Positions 8,087 to 16,210 of a DNA stretch of 64,000 bases are shown here, piece by piece. The DNA is taken from assembly GCF_923077115.1 (NCBI RefSeq), contig NZ_CAKLPX010000003.1:434001-498000 (forward strand), read 5' to 3'. Numbering within the stretch: the first letter of the stretch is position 1; the number at the start of each line of letters is the position of its first letter. This DNA comes from Sinobacterium norvegicum. GTDB lineage: Bacteria > Pseudomonadota > Gammaproteobacteria > Pseudomonadales > Sinobacteriaceae. The translations under genes and the position numbers were made by a program. The notes under the pieces are model-generated. The model did no database searches and was not told where the DNA came from. It saw nothing but the letters and a program-made list of their open reading frames with translations.

Positions 8087-9388
8087 ATGAATACACGTCG
8101 CACTGGCCTGCTCCGGTTGGCGGTATTACTGCTGACCCTGGTAGCGGGCTTTATCGCCGGGCTTGGTTTTCAGCACCAGCCGATGGACGCTGTGAGCGGT
8201 GGGCACTATAGCGGTGATCGAGCTGGAGGCCTGTACCACGGCCGGGGCGTCTATGTCAGCGACGATGGTCAGAGCTATACCGGCGAGTTTAGTGAGGGCT
8301 ATTTTCATGGCAGCGGTGAGCTGCGCCGTGGGGACGGCTATCACTACAGTGGCGGTTTTCACTATGGTATGGCCGAGGGTGAGGGCAGGGAGCAACTGGC
8401 CAACGGCGATGTGTATATCGGCGAGTTTGCCAACGATCAACGTGATGGTATCGGGCAGGTGATATTGGCCAAGGCCGTCGATGGGGTTAAGCAATACAAT
8501 GGTCGTTGGCAAAGAGGACGTTTGATTGAGAGCGATCAGCCGCAGTTTCAAGATCAGCAGCCGATAAAAACCGAGTATGCCCTGTATCACCAGGCCGATG
8601 TGTTGCAGCGGCAACTCGCCGCGATAAAGGCGGGTGAAAACGACAGGATTGAACTGTACTTCATCGGTTTTGCCGGTGTCGGCGCTGAGCGAGTATTCGG
8701 CCGTGAAACCGCTTATGCACAGGCGTTGTTCGAACGACAATTCGACACCCAAAACCGTTCTATTGCCTTGATTAATAGTAAGGCAAACGGCGACGATGTG
8801 ATTCTGGCCAGCTCAACGAGTTTGCAGCGCAGCCTCGATGCGGTCGCCAGGGCAATGAACAGCGAGGACATTCTGTTTTTAATGATCACCTCGCACGGCT
8901 CCAAGTCTCACCACCTCTCTGTGCAACAGCCCGGGATAGACTTGGTCGATATCAGTGATCAACAGTTGGCCTCGATGATCGAGCAATCATCGATAAAATA
9001 TAAGGTGATTATGGTGTCGGCCTGCTATTCCGGCGGGTTTATTGAGGCTTTGCAGTCACCCAATACCTTGGTAATGACCTCGTCGAACAGCCATCGAAGC
9101 TCATTTGGCTGTACCGATGATGCCGATTTTACCTATTTTGGTCGGGCTTATTTTCAAAAAGCTATGACTGAATTCGGCGAGCACAGTTTTGAATCTGCAT
9201 TTTATCTCGCTAAACAGTGGGTTGGACAATGGGAGAGGGAGCAAGATTATCAGCCCTCACAGCCGCAGATTGCCGTCGGCACGGCGGTGGCTGCGCAGTT
9301 GCAGCGGTGGCGCAGTCAGAGGGGGTTGGTAGATCGGCAGCAATCTGAGCATGCTGTTATTACAGAGCGGGTTAGTGACGATTATTAA
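8087..9388 (+). CDS. MORN-repeat protein fused to a C13-family (legumain-like) cysteine peptidase
   Basis: 433 residues. An N-terminal hydrophobic segment (about 8-28) acts as membrane anchor or signal. About four MORN-type repeats follow (about 40-147; patterns such as YHGRGVYVSDDGQSYTGEF and YIGEFANDQRDGIGQ). The second half is a peptidase C13 domain: H270 in MITSHGSKSHH and C313 in MVSACYSGGF form the clan-CD His/Cys pair. The product should sit on the outer face of the inner membrane. Substrate unknown. The start could be the GTG three bases earlier (8084). It lies just downstream of the DUF4124 gene and before the PQQ operon. Confidence 0.8.
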   Translation: MNTRRTGLLRLAVLLLTLVAGFIAGLGFQHQPMDAVSGGHYSGDRAGGLYHGRGVYVSDDGQSYTGEFSEGYFHGSGELRRGDGYHYSGGFHYGMAEGEGREQLANGDVYIGEFANDQRDGIGQVILAKAVDGVKQYNGRWQRGRLIESDQPQFQDQQPIKTEYALYHQADVLQRQLAAIKAGENDRIELYFIGFAGVGAERVFGRETAYAQALFERQFDTQNRSIALINSKANGDDVILASSTSLQRSLDAVARAMNSEDILFLMITSHGSKSHHLSVQQPGIDLVDISDQQLASMIEQSSIKYKVIMVSACYSGGFIEALQSPNTLVMTSSNSHRSSFGCTDDADFTYFGRAYFQKAMTEFGEHSFESAFYLAKQWVGQWEREQDYQPSQPQIAVGTAVAAQLQRWRSQRGLVDRQQSEHAVITERVSDDY

Positions 9389-9421
9389 ATGAAGAATTGC
9401 TCACCTGTTTAACGCAGAGTT

Positions 9422-9450
9422 TTGCCCCAACTATGTTAGTATCGAGATAT
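9422..9450 (+). promoter_or_regulatory. Candidate promoter of the PQQ operon
   Basis: TTGCCC (9422-9427) and AGATAT (9445-9450) are separated by 17 bases, a plausible sigma-70-type pair about 85 bases before the pqqA start. The match is moderate. A palindrome begins two bases after the -10 box. Confidence 0.4.
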
Positions 9451-9451
9451 C

Positions 9452-9467
9452 GCTTATCAAGATAAGC
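9452..9467. repeat. Palindrome at the putative pqqA transcription start
   Basis: GCTTATC-AA-GATAAGC, a perfect 7-bp inverted repeat with a two-base centre, covers the expected +1 position of the candidate promoter. This geometry fits a repressor operator. It could also form a short 5' hairpin in the transcript. No matching regulator lies adjacent. Confidence 0.45.
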
Positions 9468-9533
9468 ATTGATAATAACAGTATGCCGCTAGTAGCTACC
9501 GGCCATCATCAGACAATACCTTAGGAGCCCGCT

Positions 9534-9605
9534 ATGTGGAGCAAACCAGAATTTAAAGAAATCCGTCTCGGTTTCGAAATTACACTTTACCGTTATACTC
9601 GTTAA
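9534..9605 (+). CDS. pqqA: PQQ precursor peptide PqqA
   Basis: A 23-residue peptide, MWSKPEFKEIRLGFEITLYR followed by YTR. The conserved Glu (E15) and Tyr (Y19), spaced E-x3-Y, are the residues joined and converted into pyrroloquinoline quinone; the MWSKPxFxExRxGFE frame is the family signature. A strong ribosome binding site (TTAGGAGCCCGCT) precedes the ATG. It is the first gene of the pqqABDEC run, separated from pqqB by a terminator-like hairpin. Confidence 0.97.
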   Translation: MWSKPEFKEIRLGFEITLYRYTR

Positions 9606-9633
9606 TTCGCGTTCGACAGAGTAAATGATCATT

Positions 9634-9664
9634 AGCCGGTATTGATTCGTCATATCGGCTTTTT
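9634..9664 (+). terminator. Terminator-like hairpin between pqqA and pqqB
   Basis: A 9-bp stem (AGCCGGTAT / ATATCGGCT, one G-U pair) with a 9-base loop, followed at once by TTTT. This is the form of an intrinsic terminator. It would release part of the transcripts after pqqA, giving more precursor peptide than enzymes. Such an excess of pqqA transcript is known in other PQQ producers. Confidence 0.75.
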
Positions 9665-9694
9665 GCTGTTCAGTGGTAACAAAGTAGTGAATCT

Positions 9695-10609
9695 ATGTTT
9701 ATTCGAGTTTTAGGCGCTGCCGCCGGTGGTGGCTTCCCCCAGTGGAACTGTAACTGTGCCAACTGTAAGGGGTTGCGAGACGGCACTATCAATGCCGTTA
9801 AACGCACACAGTCATCGATCGCGGTCAGTTCAGATGGCGAACACTGGGTGTTGTTTAATACCTCCCCCGATATCCTCAGCCAGCTAGCGGGCTTCGATAA
9901 GCTACAACCCGCTCGCCGTATCCGCGATACGGGCATCACGGCCATTGTCTTGATGGACAGCCAAATCGACCATACCACCGGTCTATTGATGCTTCGCGAG
10001 GGCTGCCCGCTACCTGTTTACTGCAGCGATATGGTGTTTGAAGACCTCTCTACGGGTTTTCCTGTGTTTGAAATGCTCAAGCATTGGAATGGTGGTAACC
10101 ATCGCAAAAGCCTGCCGATTGATGGCAGCGAATTCGACATCGATGGTATAGAACATCTGCGCTTTAGCACGATTGCCGTCGATGGTAAGGCGCCGCCTTA
10201 TTCGCCGCACCGTCACGACCCTCACCCCGGTGATAATGTCGGTATGATGATTACTGACACCCGAACCAATAAATCGGTTTTTTATGCCCCAGGTTTGGCG
10301 GAGATGAGCAAACCGGTAGTGGCGGCCTTTGAACGTGCCGACTGTCTACTTGTTGATGGTACTTTTTGGCGCGGTGATGAGATGAGTTTTGCTGGTGTCG
10401 GCAGCAAGCATGCGCTGGATATGGGCCATATGCCGCAGTCGGGTGATGGTGGCATGATAGAGGTGTTGCGGGATTACCCCGAGGCGCAGAAAATACTCAT
10501 ACATATCAACAATACCAATCCGATACTGATCGAAGACTCACCCGAGCGGGCTATTCTCGATAGTGAGGGTATCTCTGTCGCCTTCGACGGCATGGATATC
10601 GTGGTTTAA
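9695..10609 (+). CDS. pqqB: PQQ biosynthesis protein PqqB
   Basis: 304 residues, metallo-beta-lactamase fold, the usual PqqB length. The N-terminus [20 protein letters not shown] and the segment [11 protein letters not shown] are family signatures; later it shows [12 protein letters not shown]. PqqB hydroxylates the tyrosine of the cross-linked PqqA-derived intermediate. Cytoplasmic. The 89-base gap to pqqA holds the hairpin; pqqD follows about 20 bases downstream. Confidence 0.97.
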   Translation: MFIRVLGAAAGGGFPQWNCNCANCKGLRDGTINAVKRTQSSIAVSSDGEHWVLFNTSPDILSQLAGFDKLQPARRIRDTGITAIVLMDSQIDHTTGLLMLREGCPLPVYCSDMVFEDLSTGFPVFEMLKHWNGGNHRKSLPIDGSEFDIDGIEHLRFSTIAVDGKAPPYSPHRHDPHPGDNVGMMITDTRTNKSVFYAPGLAEMSKPVVAAFERADCLLVDGTFWRGDEMSFAGVGSKHALDMGHMPQSGDGGMIEVLRDYPEAQKILIHINNTNPILIEDSPERAILDSEGISVAFDGMDIVV

Positions 10610-10629
10610 GTTATTCAGTGGAGCTTACC

Positions 10630-10890
10630 GTGTCTGTTTTAGTACTCAATCCACAATACCGCTTACAGTTTGAAGTTGCCCAGGACACTCACGTGTTGCT
10701 GTTTCCCGAGGGCATGGTGCAATTGAACGAGGCGGCATCGACTATTTTACTCGCCCTCGGGGAGGGTAAAACTGAGGAGCAACTGATTGCCGAGTTGCAA
10801 CAGCGTTTCCCTGAGGCGGAAAGCTTGGCGGCCGATGTCACCGAATTTGTTCAGGTGGCAATCGACAAGGCCTGGGTTGTGGCGTCATGA
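10630..10890 (+). CDS. pqqD: PqqA-binding chaperone PqqD
   Basis: 86 residues, small winged-helix RiPP-recognition protein that binds PqqA and presents it to PqqE. Visible signature: PQYRLQFEVAQDTHVLLFPEGMVQLNEAAS, here quoted in two parts, PQYRLQFEV and LLFPEGMVQLNE. The frame allows a GTG at 10618, but the GTG at 10630 has GGAG at the right distance and I prefer it. Its 3' end overlaps the pqqE ATG by four bases (ATGA). Confidence 0.95.
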   Translation: MSVLVLNPQYRLQFEVAQDTHVLLFPEGMVQLNEAASTILLALGEGKTEEQLIAELQQRFPEAESLAADVTEFVQVAIDKAWVVAS

Positions 10891-12029
10891 AACCGTCGAC
10901 GCCAATCCCTCTGTGGTTACTGGCCGAGGTAACCTATGCCTGCCCATTGCAGTGTGCGTATTGCTCCAACCCCGTCGATTATCCACGCTACAGCAAAAAC
11001 GAACTCAGCACCGCCGAGTGGGTCGATGTGTTTACCCAGGGCAGGGCGCTGGGTGCGTTACAGCTGGGGTTGTCCGGTGGCGAGCCGTTGGTGCGTCCGG
11101 ATCTAGAGGAGCTTATTGCAGAGGCTCGGGGCATGGGGTATTACACCAATTTGATTACCTCGACGGTCGGCATGGATGAGTCTCGGCTGAAACGTTTACG
11201 CGCTGCCGGAATCGACCATATCCAGGTCAGTTTTCAGGGGGCCAATGCTGTTGCCAACGATCGTTTTGCCGGCACCGAAAGCTTCGAGCACAAAATAGCC
11301 ATGGCGAGGGCGATCAAAGAGTCCGGTCTGCCGATGGTGTTAAACTTTGTACTTCATCGGGAAAATATCGACCAGCTGCCGGCGATGTTATCCCTCGCCA
11401 ACGAGCTAGAGGCCGACTTCGTTGAGCTGGCAAATTGCCAGTATTACGGTTGGGCATGGCAGAACCGCTCGGCGCTGATGCCGACGCAGCAGCAGTTAAC
11501 GTGGGCGGAGAATTACACCAACGACTTCCGTGATCGGTTACAACGCAAAATGGACGTATTCTTTGTCGTCCCCGACTATTTTAACAACACGCCCAAGCCC
11601 TGCAGTAATGGTTGGGGCACGACGTTTATCAGTGTTACTCCCGATGGCACCGTGCTGCCGTGTCATGGGGCCGTGGTGCTGCCTGAGGCGGAGTTCCCGT
11701 CAATTAGGCGTAATGATTTAAAGGATATTTGGCACCAGTCTTCGTTGTTTAATCGCTACCGTGGCGACGACTGGATGAAGCAGCCCTGTGCCGGATGTGA
11801 CAGCAAGGGCGAAGACTATGGCGGCTGCCGCTGTCAGGCCTACCTATTTACCGGTGATGCTGCCAACACCGACCCGGTCTGCTATCAATCCCCCCAGCGG
11901 GGCATGGTCGATGCAGCTATTGCCGAGGGCGGCGATAATACCGCCTGGCAGTATCGCAACCCGAAAAATAGCCGCGGCCTGATTCAGCCGATTATCGCCA
12001 GCACAACAAACAGTGAAAAAGGTATCTGA
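10887..12029 (+). CDS. pqqE: Radical SAM PqqA cross-linking enzyme PqqE
   Basis: 380 residues. The radical SAM cluster motif is C19, C23, C26 (ACPLQCAYC). The C-terminal SPASM region holds the auxiliary cluster cysteines ([28 protein letters not shown]). It forms the carbon-carbon bond between Glu and Tyr of PqqA with PqqD as partner. ATGA overlap with pqqD; the pqqC start follows its stop after one base. Confidence 0.97.
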   Translation: MKPSTPIPLWLLAEVTYACPLQCAYCSNPVDYPRYSKNELSTAEWVDVFTQGRALGALQLGLSGGEPLVRPDLEELIAEARGMGYYTNLITSTVGMDESRLKRLRAAGIDHIQVSFQGANAVANDRFAGTESFEHKIAMARAIKESGLPMVLNFVLHRENIDQLPAMLSLANELEADFVELANCQYYGWAWQNRSALMPTQQQLTWAENYTNDFRDRLQRKMDVFFVVPDYFNNTPKPCSNGWGTTFISVTPDGTVLPCHGAVVLPEAEFPSIRRNDLKDIWHQSSLFNRYRGDDWMKQPCAGCDSKGEDYGGCRCQAYLFTGDAANTDPVCYQSPQRGMVDAAIAEGGDNTAWQYRNPKNSRGLIQPIIASTTNSEKGI

Positions 12030-12030
12030 G

Positions 12031-12750
12031 ATGGCCGAGCAACAAGCCTGGACACGAGAGCAATTCGCCGAGCAACTACTGGCGAAAGAGCAGTATTATC
12101 ATATACATCACCCGTTCCATGTGCGGATGAACAGCGGCCAGTGCAGCAAGGAAGAAATACGCGGCTGGGTGGCCAATCGCTATTATTATCAGATTAAAAT
12201 ACCAATTAAAGATGCCAATATTTTGGCCAATACTCCGGATAAATCGGTGCGTCAGTTATGGCTGCAGCGGCTGCTCGATCACGATGGCTGCCCCGGTGAT
12301 GAGGGTGGCATCGAGGCATGGATTCGCCTCGGTGAATCGGTCGGCTTAAGTCGCGCCGAAATAGTATCCGAGCAACATGTCTTGCCCGGTGTGCGTTTTG
12401 CCGTCGATGCCTATGTTAATTTTGCCCGTCGTGCCAGTTGGCAGGACGCGGTGTGCTCCTCGTTGACGGAATTGTTTGCGCCAACCATTCACCAGAAAAG
12501 GCTGAACAGTTGGCCGCAACATTATCCGTGGATCGATAGTGAGGGTTATGGCTATTTCCAGAAACGGCTGTCAGAGGCCCGGCGTGATGTTGAGCATGGT
12601 CTAGAGGTAACGCTTGATCATTTTACCGGTTACCAGCAACAGCAGGATGCACTGTCTATTTTGCAATTTAAACTCGATATTCTGTGGACTATGCTTGATG
12701 CGATGACGATGGCCTACGAGTATCAGCGTCCGCCCTACCACTGCTGTTAA
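12031..12750 (+). CDS. pqqC: Pyrroloquinoline-quinone synthase PqqC
   Basis: 239 residues, all-helical TENA/THI-4-like oxidase that carries out the last ring closure and oxidation in PQQ synthesis without a metal or cofactor. Signatures: [32 protein letters not shown] and [18 protein letters not shown] at 12031 (MAEQQAW) is preferred over the in-frame GTG at 12013 because it has AAGG upstream and does not overlap pqqE. Here pqqC is the last gene rather than third as in Klebsiella and Pseudomonas. No pqqF peptidase follows. Confidence 0.96.
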   Translation: MAEQQAWTREQFAEQLLAKEQYYHIHHPFHVRMNSGQCSKEEIRGWVANRYYYQIKIPIKDANILANTPDKSVRQLWLQRLLDHDGCPGDEGGIEAWIRLGESVGLSRAEIVSEQHVLPGVRFAVDAYVNFARRASWQDAVCSSLTELFAPTIHQKRLNSWPQHYPWIDSEGYGYFQKRLSEARRDVEHGLEVTLDHFTGYQQQQDALSILQFKLDILWTMLDAMTMAYEYQRPPYHCC

Positions 12751-12801
12751 CTCGATGCTAAGCTAGCGCAATATAACAAAATAGTTATTTTGGAGTAATT
12801 G

Positions 12802-15024
12802 ATGCGCTGGCTTATCAGCGGCTTTTTGATGGTGGCAAGCGTTGTTGCATTTGCCGCCGACGAAAATTCGCACACATCGAACAAATCGTTAGATAAAGAA
12901 ACGATCAAGAAACCCACTGTTGGCTTGGTATTGAGTGGCGGTGGTGCCCGCGGTATTGCCCATGTCGGTGTCTTTAAAGCGCTGGAAGAGATGAATATTC
13001 AAGTCAGCGCTGTCGCCGGTACCAGTGCCGGTTCAATTATGGGGGCGCTTTATGCCTCCGGCCTCAGTGCCGATGAAATTGCCGAAGAAGTCAAACATAT
13101 CGATTGGAAGGGGGGGTTCAGTGATGATGCTAACCGTCCCGACCTGCCGATGCGTCGCAAACAGGACGATTTCAAAAACCTGATTAAATACCGTGTCAGC
13201 ATCAAGGATGGCGAAGTGCGTCTGCCCAAGGGGGTTGTTCAGGGCCAGCAGCTCAATTTAATTTTGAAAGACTTGTTCAAAGATGTTGAAGACGTCCGCA
13301 ACTTCGATGACTTACCGATACCTTACCGTGCCGTCGCCGCCGATATTCTGACCGGCGAACCCTATGTCTTTAAAGGCGGCAGCTTGGCCACAGCAACCCG
13401 TGCCAGCATGTCAATCCCCGGCGTCTATTCACCGGTGGAGTACGATGGCCACCTTTTGGTCGATGGCGGCATTGCGGCTAACTTGCCGGTGGAAATTGTG
13501 CAGGCGATGGGGGTGGATCAGGTCATTGTGGTCGACATATCGACGCCGTTAAAGACAGATGATGAGCTCGATAGCTTTCTCGCTATGTCGGGTCAGGTAC
13601 TCACCATACTGACGCAGCGAAATACCGCCGAGCAAATCGGTAAAATGAAAAAGGGTGATATTCTTATTCGCCCTGACTTAGACGAAATCACCACCTTCTC
13701 GTTCGACAAGACCGAGCTGGCCATTCAGCGAGGCTACGAGGCGACGATGGCCTTGCAGCAACAGCTGGCCGTGTTTGTCGATAATAGTACTGAGGCAATA
13801 GCCATCAGTCATTCACCCAACCCGATTATAAATTTTATCGAGGTGGAAAATAACTCCGGCATCAGCGACGAACTCGTGCTGGCGAGAGTCGAACAACAGC
13901 TGGGCAAGCCATTCGATCGCAAAATGGTTGTAGCCAATATTGCCGATATTTACAGCCTCGACTACTTCGAAATTGTCGATTACGATCTGATTACTCGCGA
14001 TGGCAAGACCGGGTTGTTATTGACCACCAAGGAGCGCTCTTGGGGCTCGGATTACCTTCGAGTTGGTCTTATTTTTTCCGATGATTTCAATGGGCGAAGC
14101 AGCTTTAATATCGCCACCAGTTACCGCCAAAAAGGGGTAAATAAATTGGGGGCGGAGTGGTATGTCTTCGGTCAGCTAGGGGATACTACAATTATCAGCA
14201 CCGATCTTTACCAGCCAATAGATTACAACACCAGCTACTATGTTCAGCCGTATTTCTCCTACCAAGGGCAGCATGTCTATGAACAGTTGATCGGCACATC
14301 GGGTAAGCTTGAACGGGACTGGTGGGTTGCCCGCACGACGGTGGGTTTCGATTTAGGCAAGAGCATGCTAAACGACATCGATATCCGTCTGGGGCTTTTC
14401 TACAGCGATGGCATCTATGAGCTAAAAGATGCTACTGAAGACCGCAGTGAATCATCGTTTGTCGATACCGGTTATAGAATGCTGGTCACCTATGACAGCA
14501 TCGACAACGTCCACTTTCCCACACGCGGGTATTATATGAATCTCTCTGCTGCACAAACTGATGAGAATATGGGGGCCAGCTACGATCTCACGCATTATAT
14601 TGCTCACTTTGCGGGGGTCTGGAGCCTGGGTAACCATACGTTGCTGACATCGGTGTCTGGTGAGGGTTTTCATAATGCACCGGCAGAGCCGCAGTATCGG
14701 GCCAGTCTGGGAGGGTTTCGCCGGTTATCAGGTTATTCTACCGGGGCATTATCGGGACAGTACTCGATGCTGGCGAAGTTGCAATACAGTTACCGGCTGA
14801 CGGATAAAACCTTGCTGCCCTTTGATTTCCCCGCCTATTTAGGTGCTAGCTTAGAAGCGGGCAATGTCTGGGATGACGAGAGTGATATTGATCCTTCCGA
14901 GCTGATTAATGCGGGAAGTATTTACCTCGGTTTCGACAGTCCTATTGGCCCAATGTATCTGGGTTTCGGTCTTTCCGATGATAGGCAGCAGGCGGTGTAT
15001 GTCAGTATCGGCGATACCTTTTAA
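12802..15024 (+). CDS. Patatin-like phospholipase with BamA-type barrel (type Vd autotransporter, PlpD-like)
   Basis: 740 residues. Signal peptide about 1-19, patatin domain about 36-320, POTRA-like region about 340-410, then an outer-membrane barrel ending in aromatic YVSIGDTF. Catalytic elements: oxyanion loop SGGGARG, nucleophile S75 in GTSAGS, and D221 in VDGGIAANLP. PlpD of Pseudomonas aeruginosa has this layout and displays or secretes a phospholipase A1. The start is set by GGAG six bases before ATG 12802. It stands alone after the PQQ operon. Confidence 0.9.
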   Translation: MRWLISGFLMVASVVAFAADENSHTSNKSLDKETIKKPTVGLVLSGGGARGIAHVGVFKALEEMNIQVSAVAGTSAGSIMGALYASGLSADEIAEEVKHIDWKGGFSDDANRPDLPMRRKQDDFKNLIKYRVSIKDGEVRLPKGVVQGQQLNLILKDLFKDVEDVRNFDDLPIPYRAVAADILTGEPYVFKGGSLATATRASMSIPGVYSPVEYDGHLLVDGGIAANLPVEIVQAMGVDQVIVVDISTPLKTDDELDSFLAMSGQVLTILTQRNTAEQIGKMKKGDILIRPDLDEITTFSFDKTELAIQRGYEATMALQQQLAVFVDNSTEAIAISHSPNPIINFIEVENNSGISDELVLARVEQQLGKPFDRKMVVANIADIYSLDYFEIVDYDLITRDGKTGLLLTTKERSWGSDYLRVGLIFSDDFNGRSSFNIATSYRQKGVNKLGAEWYVFGQLGDTTIISTDLYQPIDYNTSYYVQPYFSYQGQHVYEQLIGTSGKLERDWWVARTTVGFDLGKSMLNDIDIRLGLFYSDGIYELKDATEDRSESSFVDTGYRMLVTYDSIDNVHFPTRGYYMNLSAAQTDENMGASYDLTHYIAHFAGVWSLGNHTLLTSVSGEGFHNAPAEPQYRASLGGFRRLSGYSTGALSGQYSMLAKLQYSYRLTDKTLLPFDFPAYLGASLEAGNVWDDESDIDPSELINAGSIYLGFDSPIGPMYLGFGLSDDRQQAVYVSIGDTF

Positions 15025-15327
15025 ACCCCCGTGTGATGCGCGTCACAAATTGGCTGATCGATGATTTTCCGATAGTATTTGAGCCTAATTTCGCTAGAAT
15101 ATAAGAGTCCAGTCACCATCAGGTACGGCTGGATTTAGTCGGTTTGAGTTAGTTTATGGTGAATAATAATCACTCATGGAAATAGAGACTATTGGTGACC
15201 TGCGTTCTCAATCGCTTTCGTGTAGCATAAATAACAAAACTCACACTGCATTGAGCAGTGTTCTGATATTTGATACAGCCAGTTAACTTCGCTGTAATAA
15301 TAAAGATAATAATTGATAGGTAGATTC
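15025..15327. other. Intergenic stretch, 303 bp
   Basis: No open frame with a plausible ribosome binding site and no clear terminator or repeat. It presumably holds the promoter of the zinc-ribbon protein gene, but I cannot point to convincing -35/-10 boxes. Confidence 0.5.
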
Positions 15328-15906
15328 ATGGCTGAACGTCGTTTTAACTTACTATTCAGTGGCCAAATATTGAGTGACTTTGATGTTGCCACGGTCAAAC
15401 AGAACCTCGTGTCACAGCTCAAACTCACCGATGAGCGAGTAGAGAAGCTATTTTCCGGCCGCTTATTAACCATCAAGAAGAATATGGCCGAGGCTGATGC
15501 CCTGCGTTTTCAGGCACTATTTGCCAATGCCGGTGCTAAGGCGTTGTTGAAGGAGGTCGCTGCTGAGGCTGCAGAGGTACCCGTGGCGACGGAACAAGAG
15601 ACAGCAGAGCCCGCCGCGGTCGAACCTGTCGCAGTTGAAGCGCCGGTTGTAAAAGCAGAGGTGACATCAGCGCCTGAGACTGTTGTTGATGCTGAAGAGA
15701 GCGAAGAGCCAGCCGTTGTAAATAACGCCCAACCTGAGACGACCTCGGCGGATACACAACCGGTGGCCGGCAGTGTTGACTGCCCCCGGTGTGGTCATAA
15801 CCAAAGCGCCGGCGAGAACAACTGCAATCATTGTAAGATGGATATGAGGGCCCACTTATTGCGGCTTAAAAAGCGTCAGCGTATCAAGCAGAAACTATCT
15901 GCGTAA
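15328..15906 (+). CDS. Hypothetical protein with N-terminal FSG-type domain and C-terminal zinc ribbon
   Basis: 192 residues. N-terminal domain (about 1-80; RFNLLFSGQILSDFD and EKLFSGRLLTIKKN) resembles a small domain found at the start of many uncharacterised pseudomonad proteins. A low-complexity Ala/Glu/Val/Pro linker follows (about 80-150), then a zinc ribbon CPRCGHN...CNHC and a basic tail rich in Lys/Arg. No membrane segment. Start at 15328 chosen for GGTAG upstream; the frame extends five codons further. Function unknown; the tail suggests nucleic-acid or ribosome contact. Confidence 0.7.
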   Translation: MAERRFNLLFSGQILSDFDVATVKQNLVSQLKLTDERVEKLFSGRLLTIKKNMAEADALRFQALFANAGAKALLKEVAAEAAEVPVATEQETAEPAAVEPVAVEAPVVKAEVTSAPETVVDAEESEEPAVVNNAQPETTSADTQPVAGSVDCPRCGHNQSAGENNCNHCKMDMRAHLLRLKKRQRIKQKLSA

Positions 15907-15945
15907 ACTTCCAGCCCTGACTATGTTGCGTTTTATCGCCGACTA

Positions 15946-15980
15946 GGCGAGGTGGCGGGTGAACCCCTACTCGCCGTTTT
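15946..15980 (+). terminator. Possible terminator in the 15907-16210 gap
   Basis: GGCGAG and CTCGCC, 18 bases apart, are followed by GTTTT. The stem is short and the loop long, so this is a weak candidate for the end of the zinc-ribbon gene. The rest of the 304-base gap up to 16210 shows no convincing gene; one 65-codon frame there (16017-16214) has no ribosome binding site or family resemblance. Confidence 0.35.
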
Positions 15981-16210
15981 GATAGCAAAATTCATCGTGA
16001 TATCGCCCGGCAATAATTGCTTGCAACGTCAGGCTTCAGTGGCTTGGAATACAGTAAAATATGCACTGCTAGTTGCGATCACCCCCGCTTGATTGAAGGC
16101 AAGCATTGGGCTGCTAATAACGTGATGGCTCCTCGGGGGTTGATCCTGATAGAGCCGCACGAATTTTTGATAAATCGTCCTAATAGCTTCTTTACCCTGT
16201 CCGTGAGGCC

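Noticed and set aside
8126-8752. 208-codon minus frame opposite the MORN/C13 gene
   Set aside because: Repeat-driven antisense openness; the plus frame has clear MORN and peptidase motifs.
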